From Apium graveolens (Eukaryota > Streptophyta > Magnoliopsida > Apiales > Apiaceae), in the NCBI RefSeq assembly GCF_009905375.1, contig NW_027417665.1, forward strand, positions 87,116-151,115: a DNA stretch of 64,000 nucleotides. Reading direction: 5' to 3'. How positions within the stretch are numbered: the stretch's first letter is position 1; each line of letters opens with the position of its first letter. Positions 1 to 11,881 of the stretch are shown piece by piece. The position numbers were made by a program, and so were the translations under genes. The notes under the pieces were generated by a model, which worked only from the letters and a program-made list of their open reading frames with translations, was not told the DNA's origin and made no database searches.

Positions 1-448
1 AGCTCATCTCTCTCACTTGAAGCTCGATTGAAGCGCGATTAAACTCGATTAAAGCTTGATATAAGGTAAAACTCATCTCTCTCACTCTTCGAACACTCCT
101 CTCTCTGATTATTTGTAAATGCATGTAAAAATTTTGTGTATTTTTTATGTTTTTTGTGTTCTTTTGTATTTTGTTTTTGTTTTGTGTTTTTGTAAAATTA
201 GTAGGTTCTTGGTCTGACTATTTCTGAGAATTTTGTTTTAATTTTTTGATGTTTTAAAGTCAAAATACCCTGTTATTTTAAGTCAAAAGTGCCCTGTTCT
301 TGGTCTATTTTTTATGTTCTTGTTGTAATTATAAATCAAACTGCCCTGTTCTTGGTCTGTTTTTTTGTTCTTGGTTCTTGTTGTTGTCTAATTGTGTTGA
401 AAACTTAAGTGAATTTTGTGGTTTTGTTTCAAAAAATTTATGTAGAAA
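1..448 (+). other. Leader or intron of the CACTA transposase gene
   Basis: No coding signal is visible. The stretch is T-rich with CT-rich pieces (ATCTCTCTCAC occurs twice in the first 85 bases) and repeats CCCTGTTCTTGGTCT near 290 and 345. It immediately precedes the ATG at 449, so it probably holds the 5' untranslated region and possibly a leader intron of the TNP2-like gene. No splice site is assigned. Confidence 0.4.
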
Positions 449-1756
449 ATGGATGTTGAAGGAGAGAAATGGGTAACACTTCCCACATACAGTGATAGAT
501 ATAGGAAGGGAGTTGAAGCTTTTGTTAACCTAGCATTTTCCCGATATGCCGTAGGAAACAAGCTCAAGTGCCCTTGTAAGAAATATGGTAATCATTTTTG
601 GAGTGGTGCTAAGGCTATACACGAACATCTAGTCTGTAATGGTCCTTGTGCCCATTCCGTTGAATGGATTTACGAGGTCTCAACCCATGAGATAGATAGG
701 GTTGCTGATGAGATGGATATTAATATAGGTTTAGGTCTTGGAGATGAATTTGATGCTATGATACACAAAGCATATGATACTAATGACATTACTGACCACG
801 TTGGTAGAACAGGACTAAAAGATGACACAAGGAAATTTTTTGTCGCCTTGTTAAGGAGGGTGGACAACCGTTATATCCCGAGTGCAAAAAATTTAGTCGA
901 TTAAGTTTCTTAGTTAGGCTTTATCAACTAAAGTGCATTCATGGATTTAGCGAATCAGGATTTAGTGACTTACTTGAATTGATAAAGGAGGTTTTCCCTC
1001 AAGTAAATCTTCCGTCTTCTTTTAGTGCGACAAAGGGTATGATTAAAGACCTAGGACTTGATTACCAAAAGATACATGCATGTCCAAATGACTGCATGCT
1101 CTTTTGGGCAGAAAACGAGAGGCTGGAGAATTGTGCTAAGTGTGGAACATCAAGATGGAGAGTAGTTGAAAAGAAGGCGAATGTCAGGTCTGATGCAAAC
1201 ATAGAACTAGCATCGAATCATAAAATCCAGGCTAAAGTGATGAGATACTTCCCTTTAAAGCCAAGGCTGCAGAGAATGTTCTTGAGCTCTGATTTCTCGA
1301 GCTCAATGACATGGCATGCTTTATCACGAAAGAAAGATGGACGGCTAAGGCATCCGGCTGATGGAAAGGGTTGGAAGTCGATGGACAGTAAATATCCTGA
1401 ATTTGCTGCCGAAATGCGAAATGTACGATTGGGTTTAGCGGCAGACGGTTTCAATCCATATGGATCAATGAACATATCTCATAGCACCTGGCCAGTAGTG
1501 CTCATAAATTATAACCTCCCCTTGGTTAATCATGAAACCCGAAAATCTAATTCTTTCAACCTTAATCCCTGGTCCAGTTTATCCCGGTAATGAAATTGAC
1601 GTGTATATGCAACCGTTAATTGCAGAGTTGAAGGAGTTATGGGTTGTTGGAATAGAAACTTATGATATGATGGAAGCTTATGTTTTAATGAAAGATTGTC
1701 AAAAGAACCTTGAAAAAGATAAAGGGCTAGGGGATGGTGGTGGTCAAACATCTTAG
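449..1756 (+). pseudogene. TNP2-like CACTA transposase, frameshifted and internally deleted
   Basis: The first reading frame (449-904, 151 codons) matches the transposase-associated N-terminal domain of plant CACTA proteins: an opening acidic stretch, a Cys-rich KCPCKKYGN motif near residue 40 and HLVCNGPC near residue 62. The frame breaks near 860 and coding continues in another frame through about 1520, with the cysteines CPNDC and CAKCG typical of the region before the catalytic domain. A second break near 1530 leads to IPGPVYPGNEIDVY (from 1532), a signature of TNP2. The match then stops about 60 codons later, where several hundred residues including the catalytic part would be expected. 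Two frameshifts and a deletion make this a dead gene. Confidence 0.8.
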
Positions 1757-1898
1757 CCACAACCTGATGAGGAACTGAGTGATGATAATTTAGGAGGTCA
1801 ATTTCTATTTCTTGATTTTGGCTTAATTCTATTGTTAATTTTTTTCTTGATTTAATTGACATTCAACTATTAATTAAGTGTTTTGTAATATATTTAGG

Positions 1899-3346
1899 TG
1901 CACCCAAGAATAGAAAGCGTCGAGGACCTACACTCATGAATGACGTTTACAGAAGAAGGCCTGATGAAAGAAAGGTCATTAAACTGAATTGCGAGCTTCA
2001 GGCCATCGCTGATGATGACAAGGTCCTCTTTGAATTTACCAACTTTTTAGGTACGTTGGCTAGGCAGTCTGTCCCACTTGATTGCCTCTCTTGGCATAAA
2101 TTTCCTGAACAGCAAAAGGAAGAGCTCTGGAGTTTTGTTAAGGTAAACCGGAAACATAAACACGATAATTTACTATGATATTTTGTACTATCTTTAGGTT
2201 TAGATCGAGTTGAACTAATATTAACAAATTTTGCTAGTCAAAATATGATATTCCTGAGGAAGGAAGGACGTACACATTGCGAACAATTTGTGCTTTGTGG
2301 AGGCTGCACAAAAGCCGATTTAAGAAGAACCATTATCTTAAGTATGATAATGATGAGGACAGACTCAAAAATAGGCCAAATGTTGTTTCAGTCGAAGAAT
2401 TTAAGATTTTACTTAAATACTGGGGGGATAAAGACGTGAAGGTATGCATTTTAAATATTGAACAGCTAGCCAGTACTCTACATCATGTTGAAAATTAATT
2501 ATTTGTTTGCACATTATTGAATGATCAGGATCGAGCTCAGAAAAATGCTAAAAATCGCAAGTTAATTGTCGAAACGCACACTGCTGGTCGTAAAAGCTTT
2601 GCACAAATTGGGGAGAAAATTATATGTCCATAATTTATAAAATCGATGTTTTTTTATTATCTATTTACGATTTCATAGGTTCACTTTTTCTTGTGAATTT
2701 TTCTTGAGTTATTGGTTTATCTTTGTAGAAAGCAAAGAAAAAAATGTTACCTAAGCAACTAGCTCCCATGGATGAAATTTATGTGAAAACCCGTAAACGA
2801 AAAGAAGGACGCGAATACATGGTAATTTAAATTACTCATTTTCAGTTACAGGGAGCAAGTCATTTTAATTTTCATTTTTAAGCTACGGAACATGATACTA
2901 ATGTTTTATACATGTTAATTTGGTAGACTACATTGGTTGCTGAAGATGGCAGTGGGGACCAAGCTTGTAAAAAACCAAGTCATGGACCGAATTGGCTTCT
3001 TGGCAGATCGGGGAAATGCAGAAAAACAAAGAAGGCTCAGCAGCTAAAAGATCTAGGCAGTACTATGCCTACTGATGTCACTGACTTGAAAAACACAATA
3101 AGGGAGGAACTCATGGCTGAAATGCAAGAGATGATAGAAAGAAAGGTGTTTGATAAAATGACCAAAGTGGTGGCAAGACTTGGAGAAATCAATCCAGATT
3201 TCAGCGACATTGATGTTCAAGAGCTTTGTGCTGCTGCTGCTACGGATGAAAGCGAGGATAGTGATCATGGTGATGAGAATTTGGAGGATGACAATCAGGT
3301 GGACGGCGAACAGGATGATACTGAAACTGTAATTTCTGATGAATGA
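1899..3346 (+). pseudogene. TNP1-like protein (plant transposase Ptta/En/Spm family), multi-exon
   Basis: Coding pieces on the plus strand join across plausible introns. Exon pieces end at 2142 (then GTAAAC), run 2238-2441 (TAG before, GTATGC after), restart at 2529 after ATCAG, restart near 2730 after TTTGTAG, and end with 2933-3346. The first two carry the family pattern: RGPT near the start, a basic/acidic segment, then a Trp-rich stretch ending in CALWRLHKSRFKKNH. The last exon is acidic and rich in Glu and Met and may form a coiled coil (about 3090-3190), ending in an Asp/Glu-rich tail. In En/Spm the smaller protein binds subterminal repeats, which suits the array downstream. Whether the product is still made is unknown; the reading frame of the third exon runs into a stop near 2631 unless spliced. 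Confidence 0.7.
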
Positions 3347-3422
3347 TGCTCAGTAGTTTTATTTCTATGTGCATACTTTTAGTACTTGGCCTTTTGATAT
3401 TTTGGTCCAACAATATTGTTGC

Positions 3423-3511
3423 TGATGTTTAGACTATTATCAGTACTTGGTTTGATATTTAGCCTATTATCAGTACTTGGTTTGATGTTTAGACTATGAT
3501 GTAGTATGTGG
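3423..3511 (+). repeat. Three imperfect 30-bp tandem units
   Basis: A unit beginning TGATGTTTAGACTATTATC and continuing with AGTACTTGGTT repeats at 3423, 3453 and 3483, the last diverging after about 17 bases. It lies in the 3' part of the CACTA element, before the TGTTACA array. Confidence 0.75.
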
Positions 3512-3639
3512 TTTGTTGCCACTTGTTATTGTTGGATTTGCTAAATTGCAAACTGGAATGTGTTTTCAGGATTTTGACAAGTATAATTTGTCAGGTTATT
3601 GTAATCCCAAACAGCATTGCAGTTTTACCATATAAAAGT

Positions 3640-4150
3640 GTTGCACAAAAATGTTGCCATATACATTTAAAGTATTACACTAGGAGATAAAAATGTTGCA
3701 AGCACATGTTACTAAAAACCCAAAATTTGTTACAAATAGTATAAAATGTTGTAAAAAAATGTTACAATAACTCGATTTTGTAACATTTTAAATATAAAAA
3801 TGTTACACTAAAGTGTTGCAAAGTTCTATTGTAACACCCTTAAATGTTACAAAAATAGAAATAAGTGTTACTAACCATTTTGTAACATATTTACATATTA
3901 AAATGTTACACAAAAGTGTTACAAGATCTATTGTAACAATTTAAAAATGTTACAACAACAGGAAAAAGTGTTACAAGAAAGCTCTATTGTAATAACCAAG
4001 AAAGTGTTACAACATACTAAAATTCGTTATAAAAAGGGTTTATGGCAATGGCCGCAAACGCAACGCTGGTTTTTGGCAAATATGTTACCATAGATTCTAT
4101 TGTAACATATATTGGGTCTACCACAACGCTTTGGTCTTGCAATAGGCCAT
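3640..4150. repeat. CACTA subterminal repeat array (AAATGTTACA and variants)
   Basis: Over about 500 bases the core TGTTAC(A) or its complement TGTAACA recurs roughly twenty times in both orientations, with diverged TGTTGCA and TGTTGCC forms near the 5' side. Such short subterminal motifs are the known binding sites of the TNPA-type protein in En/Spm elements. Copies become less regular close to the terminus, where GCCGCAAACGCAACGC interrupts the array. Confidence 0.8.
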
Positions 4151-4163
4151 ATTTGGTGTAGTG
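4151..4163. repeat. Right terminal inverted repeat of the CACTA element
   Basis: ATTTGGTGTAGTG; its complement starts CACTACACC, the diagnostic end of the superfamily. It is followed by ACT, the candidate 3-bp target duplication. Confidence 0.85.
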
Positions 4164-4715
4164 ACTTTTGAGTTATAATCATTGTTCTTGTAATAGATTA
4201 TTATCATTAATCATTGAAACTAGCAAGGGTTCTTAGTGGTTAGAACGGGAAGAGTTAGGTAATTAGTTACATTGGTTCTCAAGTGCAAAGGGTTCAGGAA
4301 CAAAGGAATTCAAGGAGAGGAAGCTCACGAATTCAGGGGTTCAAGGAACGGATTGCTTGGAGATGTCAGTGGGAAGCTAATTGCAAGTTGCTCAATATTA
4401 AGGGGATAACAACAAGCTGTTTCAGTGACTGGGTAAAGGGGAGATATATTATTATTCAGTAATTGTTTGTTTTTCAGTAATAATACATTCCCTTACCAAG
4501 TTGGTAAGGGACCAGGACGTAGACCATTAGATATAGGGGTCGAACCTGGCTAAAACATCTTGTGTCTGATTTACTTTTCAGCACTCTACTGTTTTTCTTC
4601 TGCTCTCATAATAGCCTGCTATAATTGTAAAACAATATGTTGAAATATCCGATAAAAGTTTAAAACTGACATTGGTAGCTATTTATACCTATTCACCCCC
4701 CTCTAGGTGTTATTT
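4164..4715 (+). repeat. Possible remnant of a copia-type LTR
   Basis: There is no ORF. The stretch contains GGTCGAACCTGG near 4540 and ends in ATTCACCCCCCTCTAGG (about 4689-4705), wording that recalls the 3' part of some plant copia LTRs. No partner LTR, primer site or target duplication was found, so the identification rests on resemblance only. Confidence 0.3.
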
Positions 4716-5199
4716 TAATGATGAAAAGTAAAAAAAGAAAAAGAAAAGTAAAGTGATGGTAGCAAATAACATTTAATATATAAAGTTGGTATAGTGAAGA
4801 AAAGTTGGGGATATATTTAATTTTTATTTTATAAAATTTTACTACTTTTGATAAATTTTGAAATATAAAGAATTGAGAGGTAAGTTTAAAAAAAGGGAAG
4901 TGTAAAAAATGGATTGTTATTTTTTTTGTAAAATATAATTACCCCAATTATTTTCAGAAAATGATCAATTTTATTTTTTAAAATAAAAAAATGTGTTTTA
5001 GTGAAAAAAATCAAATTATTATTATTATTTATAATATTTATTAAAAACAATTGTCGTGATATTTTTGAAAAAAGTAATATTTTAGTCTGAAAATATAAAA
5101 AAGGTAGCATGTCTTGAAAAAATTTATTTGATTTATATACTAAATAAAAAAGGCTAATCAAATAAAAAGAATGAAACAATTAAGTAAGAACAAATAAGT
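4716..5199. other. AT-rich spacer, no gene seen
   Basis: Low-complexity A/T-rich DNA with ATT runs (about 5018-5040). Any open frame here, including one of 97 codons on the minus strand, is made of Phe/Lys/Asn-rich low-complexity sequence and is not credible. Confidence 0.7.
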
Positions 5200-5204
5200 A
5201 ACTA

Positions 5205-8200
5205 TGTAATAACTCAGATTTTTGAGACTTTGTAAAACGCTTCATGAATAGTAACACTAACAATCGAGGAAAACATTTCGTCCCACAATATGGTGTGCAT
5301 GAGAAATTTAGTTTCCGAGTCGATAACATGATTATACGTACCAAATAAGTATATGTGAATGCTATTAATTTTCGAAGAAAAGGAACTTTGAAAAATGACC
5401 GTATCTACGAACCGTCAAGGATTATGAGAATCACAATATAATTACAAATATAAAATCCTACAAATTTAAACCCAAGTACGAGACTCCAAAACGTAAAGGA
5501 CGTATAAGAAAAGATTTACCCCGCAAACTGTTTACGAAGATTTATTACGAAAACGAATAAACGACCGAACGAACGCGTAAGCGAATAAATAAACGTATCA
5601 AGCCAAGATAACCATACAAGCTAACTAGGGTAAGAAACTAATAATGGTTAATAACCAAATAGTAAACTAACCTCGCAAGAATAGTAGCCTAGCTAATAGA
5701 ACATGATGACATAACTAGTGAATAGTAGTGAAATAGTAACCAAGGTACTTAAGCTAGTTTATAGCTTGGAAAATAGGTAACTAGCAAGATTGTGGCAGAT
5801 TTTATTGTACTAGGAGATATATACAAGATTACATCATAAATATTTCACAAGAAGCATTCAAGTATCCAACAAAAACTCTCTCTTCTCTCTCCCAAACTCT
5901 CCATTCATCTATATAAAAAAAATAAGAAATCAATTTCAAAAATCAAACTTCTAGCCATGGAAAAATTCTACAATTAAATCCCAAGATTCCTACATCCTAA
6001 AACAAGGTAAGAAAAATTTTTGAGAGCATTTTATTAAGGTTTGATTGGTGTAATAAATTCAATAAAATAATGATGAATAGTGCGGAATAGTAACTCTTCT
6101 TAATTTCTTAATTTTTATGGCATGATCTAGGTTCCTTAAACTCAATTAAGCATCCCCAAGACTCCACCATAAAGAAGAACACATCTCAAGATTTCAAGAA
6201 AGGTATAAATCCTTCACCAAACTCTGTTTAAGGTTTAAGTTTGAAGAAACATTAAGATCTTAGCTATAAACCTAGTTTTAGTAGTTGTTTTGTTATTTTC
6301 TTGATGACTAGTTACTTAGCATTAAGGTTGATGTTTGTCACCTCAAGAATATGATGTTATTGAGAGGAGTTACTGTTGAGATGATGATATGGTGGTTGTT
6401 GATGGTTGAATATTGATTTAGAGCGTAAACGAAACTCGGATCGTAGTCGTAACGTCGTTAAAATGAATAAATTGTAAACATAGGTTTTCTGCAGAGTTAC
6501 AGAAAGTATAAACTTTAGTTTCTTAAAACATAATACTTGATTACAATATAAAATGTTATGAGGATCGTTTAGGCGCTTGAATCGCTTAATTTCGATTTAC
6601 GAAACAAACGTTATGACCGTTTTAGTAAAGCGATTTACGCGATAAAAACTTTTACGAATTACGAACTTTCAAAATAGAAATGATCGACTTAAGAATATTC
6701 AAAAATCATGAAATGTTTACAGAGAGTAAGAAATAGAGTTTATTAACTGCTATAAAAATTTTAATAAAAAAATATGGATTTTTGAATTTTATAAAAATGT
6801 CGGAGCCGTGACCGCGAGAATAGAAACCCTTAAGAATCGCGAGCGAAGCCGAGGGTCGAAATGTAAAAGGCATAAACGGACATAAGGGATTTCGAAAAGA
6901 AAGCGAATAAGAAAAGTTCTTGTACTTAAATGGGATAATAAGATTAAAGTGAATTATATGGATGATTAATAAAGTATCGCGTATGTACGAATAACGATAA
7001 CTACGAACGGGATCTAACGAAATGATAAATATTTATAATTATAGATTTCCAGGAGGACCCTAGAGCACCCTCCACTTCAAAGTACCCAGCCAAGTTTACG
7101 AACCCATCTCCATATACTGTTGTGTTGTGAAAAGTTGTTTTACTATCTTTCGTACAAATGTCATGCTAGCCATGATAATAGCATTTTGAGTTTTACACAT
7201 CAATAGTGATTGTGTTATGATGTATATGTCATAAAATATTTTAGCGCTACCATAAGCGTGATGTATAAATCATAAGACTGAGAGTCTGTCGTAGTTATAA
7301 AACAAAAGCCCGTGAATCATCCCGGTGATATTTTGGACGATCAAAAGTCCATACGTATTCATTCCAAGGGACTCAATGTCCTCTTGTGAAGTATTAAATA
7401 CCTCGAATTTATTTAAAATGATTTTCAAAGATCGTATTCCCTCAACTATTTTTAATTAATCGAATATAGAATACTATTTCAAATATTCATTTAAATAGGA
7501 GAAGTATTCTCCAACAATTACTTGTTTCAAACTCAATTATTTTATATTTATTAAAGATTACTTTAATTATTTAAACATAAATTAGTTAAGGAATATTATT
7601 TCAAATATTCTATTAAAATATAATTATTCCAGATTTAATTATTTAATAATTATTAATTATTTATTTAATATTTATTAAATGATTTAATATGATTTAAAAT
7701 TCATAAAATCTATTTTCAAATATTTTCTGAAGATTCAGAAAATCATTCTAACTATTACGGATCGTCGAAAATATTATCTCAAAGTATTTTTAAATATTTT
7801 GACTATAGTTTCAAAAAAAAACTCCCCCTTAAATACTTAACTGTTGACAACGGTCAACTCATATTATCTTAGTGCTTCCTCCGAAATTTCCGGAAGTACA
7901 TATATATATATATAAACAAGATGAGATGTGCCTATCAATAAGCAAAATGTTTAAAGAACTTTGATGTGGTTTGAGTTGTTGAGATATGATAGGATTTCTT
8001 AAAGGACAAGGGAGGGGTAGAGATCCAGTACTTCGTGTGTTGGAGAGACTTCAAGTACCATGGGAGACGGTACTATGTGTACCCAAGGACCTGCGAAGTG
8101 TGTGTATACCTAAAATGGGACACATAGCCCGTATGCAGCCAGGATGATAACAAGGAATTTGGAAGTCATCCTCCTACTAGTAGAAAAGGTTACTAATTTA

Positions 8201-8964
8201 TGTCTTACGAATGATCATCGTAAGCGGTGGCTCCAGTGAATGTCCTAAATTCTTCCAATGGGAATTGAGATGCAATACCGTAACCCGAGTCTATGTGCTG
8301 GGTTTACCATTAAGGTATTTACAGGCTAATAAATCAATAAAAGAATTTTTTTTCAAAAGAAGGTGTGTATCACCGGGAGGAACTATTTTAAAATAAACAT
8401 ATTTATCGTATACGAAATCATACATAAATTTCTCATACATTCTTTTCATACTGTACATTATTATGATGGGCATTATAGCTCACACTTGTTTTCTTAAATT
8501 GACACAACACAATAGTGAATCAATATGCCTATCATGAAACTCACGTTACGGGTAGGAAATGGTTAGTTGTTCCGTAGGATGTTTTGTGTTGTACCTCAGG
8601 TTGATAGAATAAGCTGGATTAGTTTTCAGTTATTTTTAGTCCGGCTTATTTACAAGTATGACTTATGTAAGATAATAACAATGAAATGCATATTTGGCTG
8701 CCGGTCTAACCTTACATAAAGGTTACTCCCGCAGTAAGACTTAATCACTTTTGGGATTATGATAAATATCACTTTGTGGATTGACACACTCTTAGTAATG
8801 CATTGTTCGTTTCCAATACAATAACCTGTAAGTGTGTGTGTGTTGACTAGTGTGGGGTCATAAAGGTGTGAGTATTGATATATTGTTGTATGAGATAAGT
8901 GTTATACAAGATTCAAGTTGACGTGGCCTCTTAGATCTCAGACCCCGGATTTTGGGGTGCCATA
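5205..8964 (+). repeat. 5' LTR of G1
   Basis: Starts TGTAATAACTC and ends GGGGTGCCATA. The matching end of the 3' LTR is GGGGCGCCACA, so the expected final CA has mutated to TA here. It is about 80 bases longer than the 3' LTR; part of this is a segment near 7100-7150 (AGTTGTTTTACTATC) missing from the other copy around 16785. Small ORFs inside are not supported as genes. Confidence 0.92.
7900..7918 (+). promoter_or_regulatory. Candidate TATA box of G1 5' LTR
   Basis: A TATATATATATATAAAC stretch in a part of the LTR conserved in both copies (ATATATATAAAAAC in the 3' LTR at 17521-17534). It is a likely core promoter for the genomic RNA by position, but no start site can be read from sequence. 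Confidence 0.45.
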
Positions 8965-8968
8965 GAAA

Positions 8969-8980
8969 TGGTATCAGAGC
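8969..8980 (+). other. Primer binding site of G1 (tRNA-iMet type)
   Basis: TGGTATCAGAGC, the complement of the plant initiator methionine tRNA 3' end, four bases after the LTR. It fixes the orientation as plus. Confidence 0.9.
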
Positions 8981-9152
8981 CTTAGGTTATCAAATATTGG
9001 AAATGATAGGATATAAAATATGTAGATATAAGAATAATAATAATCAATTAGAACTCAAGTCAAGTTCATTATCAGACTGCATGGGTAGTCTTGACAGTTT
9101 TACACTCAAGGAAATTTCGACTCTAAGTTAGTAACACCTTGCCTATTGTGTC

Positions 9153-9828
9153 AGGTACCGGTGGAGCCTGTGGGGGAGGTTGACCATGTTAAAGATGTTA
9201 TGGCCCATGAATGTGACCCTACTCCTGAGCCGGAGGACCCACCTATTGATGAGTGAAATGATGACCCTACCGAGGATCCCTTGGAGGAGGAGACTGACTT
9301 CCCTACACCCATGGCTGATGATGTTAAGGTGCCCCAGGGCGATGGCGTAGACTGGAAAGACATATAGATGTACCCTCTTCCGACCGTTCACGCTCCCACA
9401 CCTCACCCATGGATGCTGAGCCCTTTGCCCTACACATGAGGATATGGATGACGAGATGGAGGCACAGACCTACGAGATTCATGACATATCCTTCAGTGAC
9501 CCTGACTCACCCCCAGCGACTATACATGAAGCCGTGTATGACTGGATAGTGGCTCAGCTTAATACTGAGATCACCGCGGCATCTACCCGTATTGTGGAGC
9601 TACGACAGGCGCTGACTGCCGAGAGAGCCATCAAGTTAGGCTACCCAGGGGACTTCAGAGCTACTTCCCGGCTATAGCTCACCGGGTGATTGATGGGATC
9701 GAACTCTGTACTCGAGTGCAGATGAGGATGACGGCGATGGGTGGGTACATTCCAGTAGTTGACGCTGAGCTGATGCTAGCAGGAATGATGGGGAAGGTTC
9801 GAGACCTCACATGCAGTGACATTGACTG
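9153..9828 (+). pseudogene. Broken leader ORF upstream of gag in G1
   Basis: Between primer site and gag lies a coding-like stretch that belongs to none of the standard domains. After a possible splice acceptor (ATTGTGTCAG, ending near 9154) one frame gives an acidic, Pro-rich segment to about 9368, with one stop near 9256. A second frame (9444-9677) continues with DISFSDPDSPP and a helix-like part rich in Ala, Arg and Glu. A third frame carries on from about 9672 (AHRVIDGIELCTRVQMR) to a stop at 9828. Three frames over about 670 bases suggest one ancestral protein with two indels. No family is recognised. G2 has an intact ORF in the same position (35276-35838) with a similar layout but no obvious sequence match. 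Confidence 0.5.
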
Positions 9829-10209
9829 AGAGACCGGTGACCACATATGGACCTTGTAAAGGGCTGGGTGACTTTTCACCGATTTTGTTAGGATAACTAG
9901 TAGAAGATAGCATTCCTAGCCCTTCAGGGTACCCGGTGTATATATTTATATTTCAGTATTCAGGATCATGTAGTTGATGTATTATATTAAGGACCACGCA
10001 TGGATTTAGATGGTTGTTATTGTCCCCAAGATATATTCTGGGAGACCCTATGATATATTATCTAGCAGTTATTAAGAAATTGTCTTACCATATTATTGCA
10101 CTAATGATAGAAGCATGCTAGATATTTAAATAACATGCTTACCTACAAATGAATTAATCCAAATGTAAAGTTTTGCAACTGTATTGACATTATTTTCATT
10201 ATCAGAACG
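9829..10209 (+). other. G1 leader between leader ORF and gag
   Basis: Non-coding, T-rich and with no repeat seen. It ends TTTTCATTATCAG just before AACGATGCC, a fair splice acceptor four bases ahead of the gag start. Confidence 0.45.
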
Positions 10210-11881
10210 ATGCCACCCCGTAGAAGAGGAACCAGGGCACAACCCGCAGAATCTGTCAATCAACGATAAAATGAACCTGACCATATACTGAATGAGGAAA
10301 GTGAAGAGGACCTAGAATTTAATGAGTTTGATGAAGAAGGATATGTAGAAGAAAAAGCTGAGGATACCCATCCAGGGAAAAACCCCATGAATGAATTTAC
10401 CGAACTTTTAAGGTGCCAATCTGAACCAATAGCCTCTTCCACTACAACCAAATATTGTCCAACAAATAACTGCTACTGCCTTCAGGGAATTCAAGTCTCT
10501 CAAACTCCCGGAGTTTCTAGGATCTACCGACCCTGTTGAGGCACGGGCCTGGCTTAAGGAAATAGAAAAGTCCTTCGAGTTACTAGGTGTTGAAGAGTGA
10601 CACAAGACTATCTTCGCCTCTTACATGCTGAAAGGGGAAGCTAACTACTGATGAGATTCTAAACGTAACCTCGAGACTAATGTTGTGGTCCCATGTGATA
10701 TATTTACCCGATTGTTCTTAGACAAGTACTTCCCTAGGTTTATGGAGACTCAGATGGAGATTAAGTTTCTAGAGCTGAAACAGGATAAAATGACTGTGGC
10801 GGAGTACGAGGCCAAGTTTACTGAGCTGTCATGATTTGTACCAGAGTTTGTGAATACAGAAGAGAAGAAGGCATGAAGGTTTCAGCTTGGTCTGAAATAG
10901 TGGATCCAGAACTGAGTAGCAATGCTAGAACTGACGGATTATGCCACATTAGCGCAGAAAGCCTCGATTGTTAAAGCAGGTAGTGAATAGAGTTTGAAAA
11001 AGAAGGAAAGTAGGAAAAAGAAGTTAGGAAGTCAAGGAGGAGGAAGAGGAACCGGGAATATGAGCCTTCCGAGCAGGTTTTCCATGGGAGTGGTTTCCCA
11101 ACCTGTGAGAGGCCTTGGATTTAGAAAGGCCCTAAGTGAGAGCGTTGGCCAGGGCGGCGGACCATCTAGGGCGACGTTTCACAGCCAACACCATGCCCCT
11201 ATACCAGAGTGTCGAACATGCGGGAAGAGACACCATGGAGTGTGTGTCCAGGTCATAGCCTCTCTAAAGTGCTTCAGATGCAACCAATCGGGACACCTTG
11301 CCCCAAATTGCCCAGGGCCAGGATTGACATGCTTCCAGTATGGAAATATAGGGCACATGAAGAAAGATTGCCTCGCGCTAAGACCTCATACTTCAAGAAT
11401 GAGCAGGGTTGCTTCCAACTGGCCCCCAGCTGCTAGGACTTTCAACATGACCGTTCAGGATGCTGTCCGGAACACTTACGTGATAGCTGGTACCATTCTA
11501 TTAAATTCCAAACATACAAATGTCTTATTTGATTCCAGAGTGACCAAGTCTTTTATATCTCGAAATTTTGCTAAGAAGTTAAATCTTAATGTTATACCCT
11601 TACGTGAGGTGTTACAAGTAGAAATAGCAAACCGAGAAATCATTCCTGTAAATCAAGTACACCCTAGATGCAAGTTGAAACTAGAAGGGAAAGTTTTTGA
11701 GGTTGACTTAATCTCGTTTGTGTTAGGAGAATTCGATGTGATACTAGGTATGAATTGGTTATCTGATAATGGAGCGCAGATATATTGTGAGAAAAAGAAG
11801 GTAAGGATAAGAGTGCAAAATGGAAAAGAGATAGTGCTTAAAGGTCAACGACGGACCCAAATTTTTTTGACCATGATCTAA
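10210..11881 (+). pseudogene. G1 gag and protease, decayed
   Basis: Starts at ATGCCACCCCG (10210), the same opening as G2 gag (ATGCCACCAAAG, 41019). Stops appear after 19 codons and again in the capsid-like retrotransposon gag domain (about 10480-10950), and the frame shifts before 10994. The frame 10994-11881 carries zinc-knuckle motifs: an atypical CRTCGKRHHGVC, then CFRCNQSGHLAPNC and a third whose second Cys is lost (CFQYGNIGHMKKDC). The protease follows; its catalytic DSGA is changed to DSRV at 11531-11542, so it would be inactive even if translated. Confidence 0.85.

Larger units (their letters stand above)
1..4163 (+). mobile_element. CACTA (En/Spm-type) DNA transposon, right part, defective
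   Basis: The right end is seen directly: the sequence ends in ATTTGGTGTAGTG at 4163, the inverse of the CACTACACC terminus typical of this superfamily. Just inside it are dense short subterminal repeats. Upstream are decayed relatives of the two usual CACTA genes, a TNP2-like transposase and a TNP1-like (Ptta/En/Spm) protein, both on the plus strand and in the expected order. The left terminus lies outside the window, so length and the 3-bp target duplication (ACT would follow at 4164-4166) cannot be confirmed. The transposase gene has lost its catalytic part, so the copy cannot be autonomous. Confidence 0.85.

Noticed and set aside
4886..5179. 97-codon minus-strand frame
   Set aside because: Phe/Ile/Asn-rich composition of AT-rich DNA with no motif.
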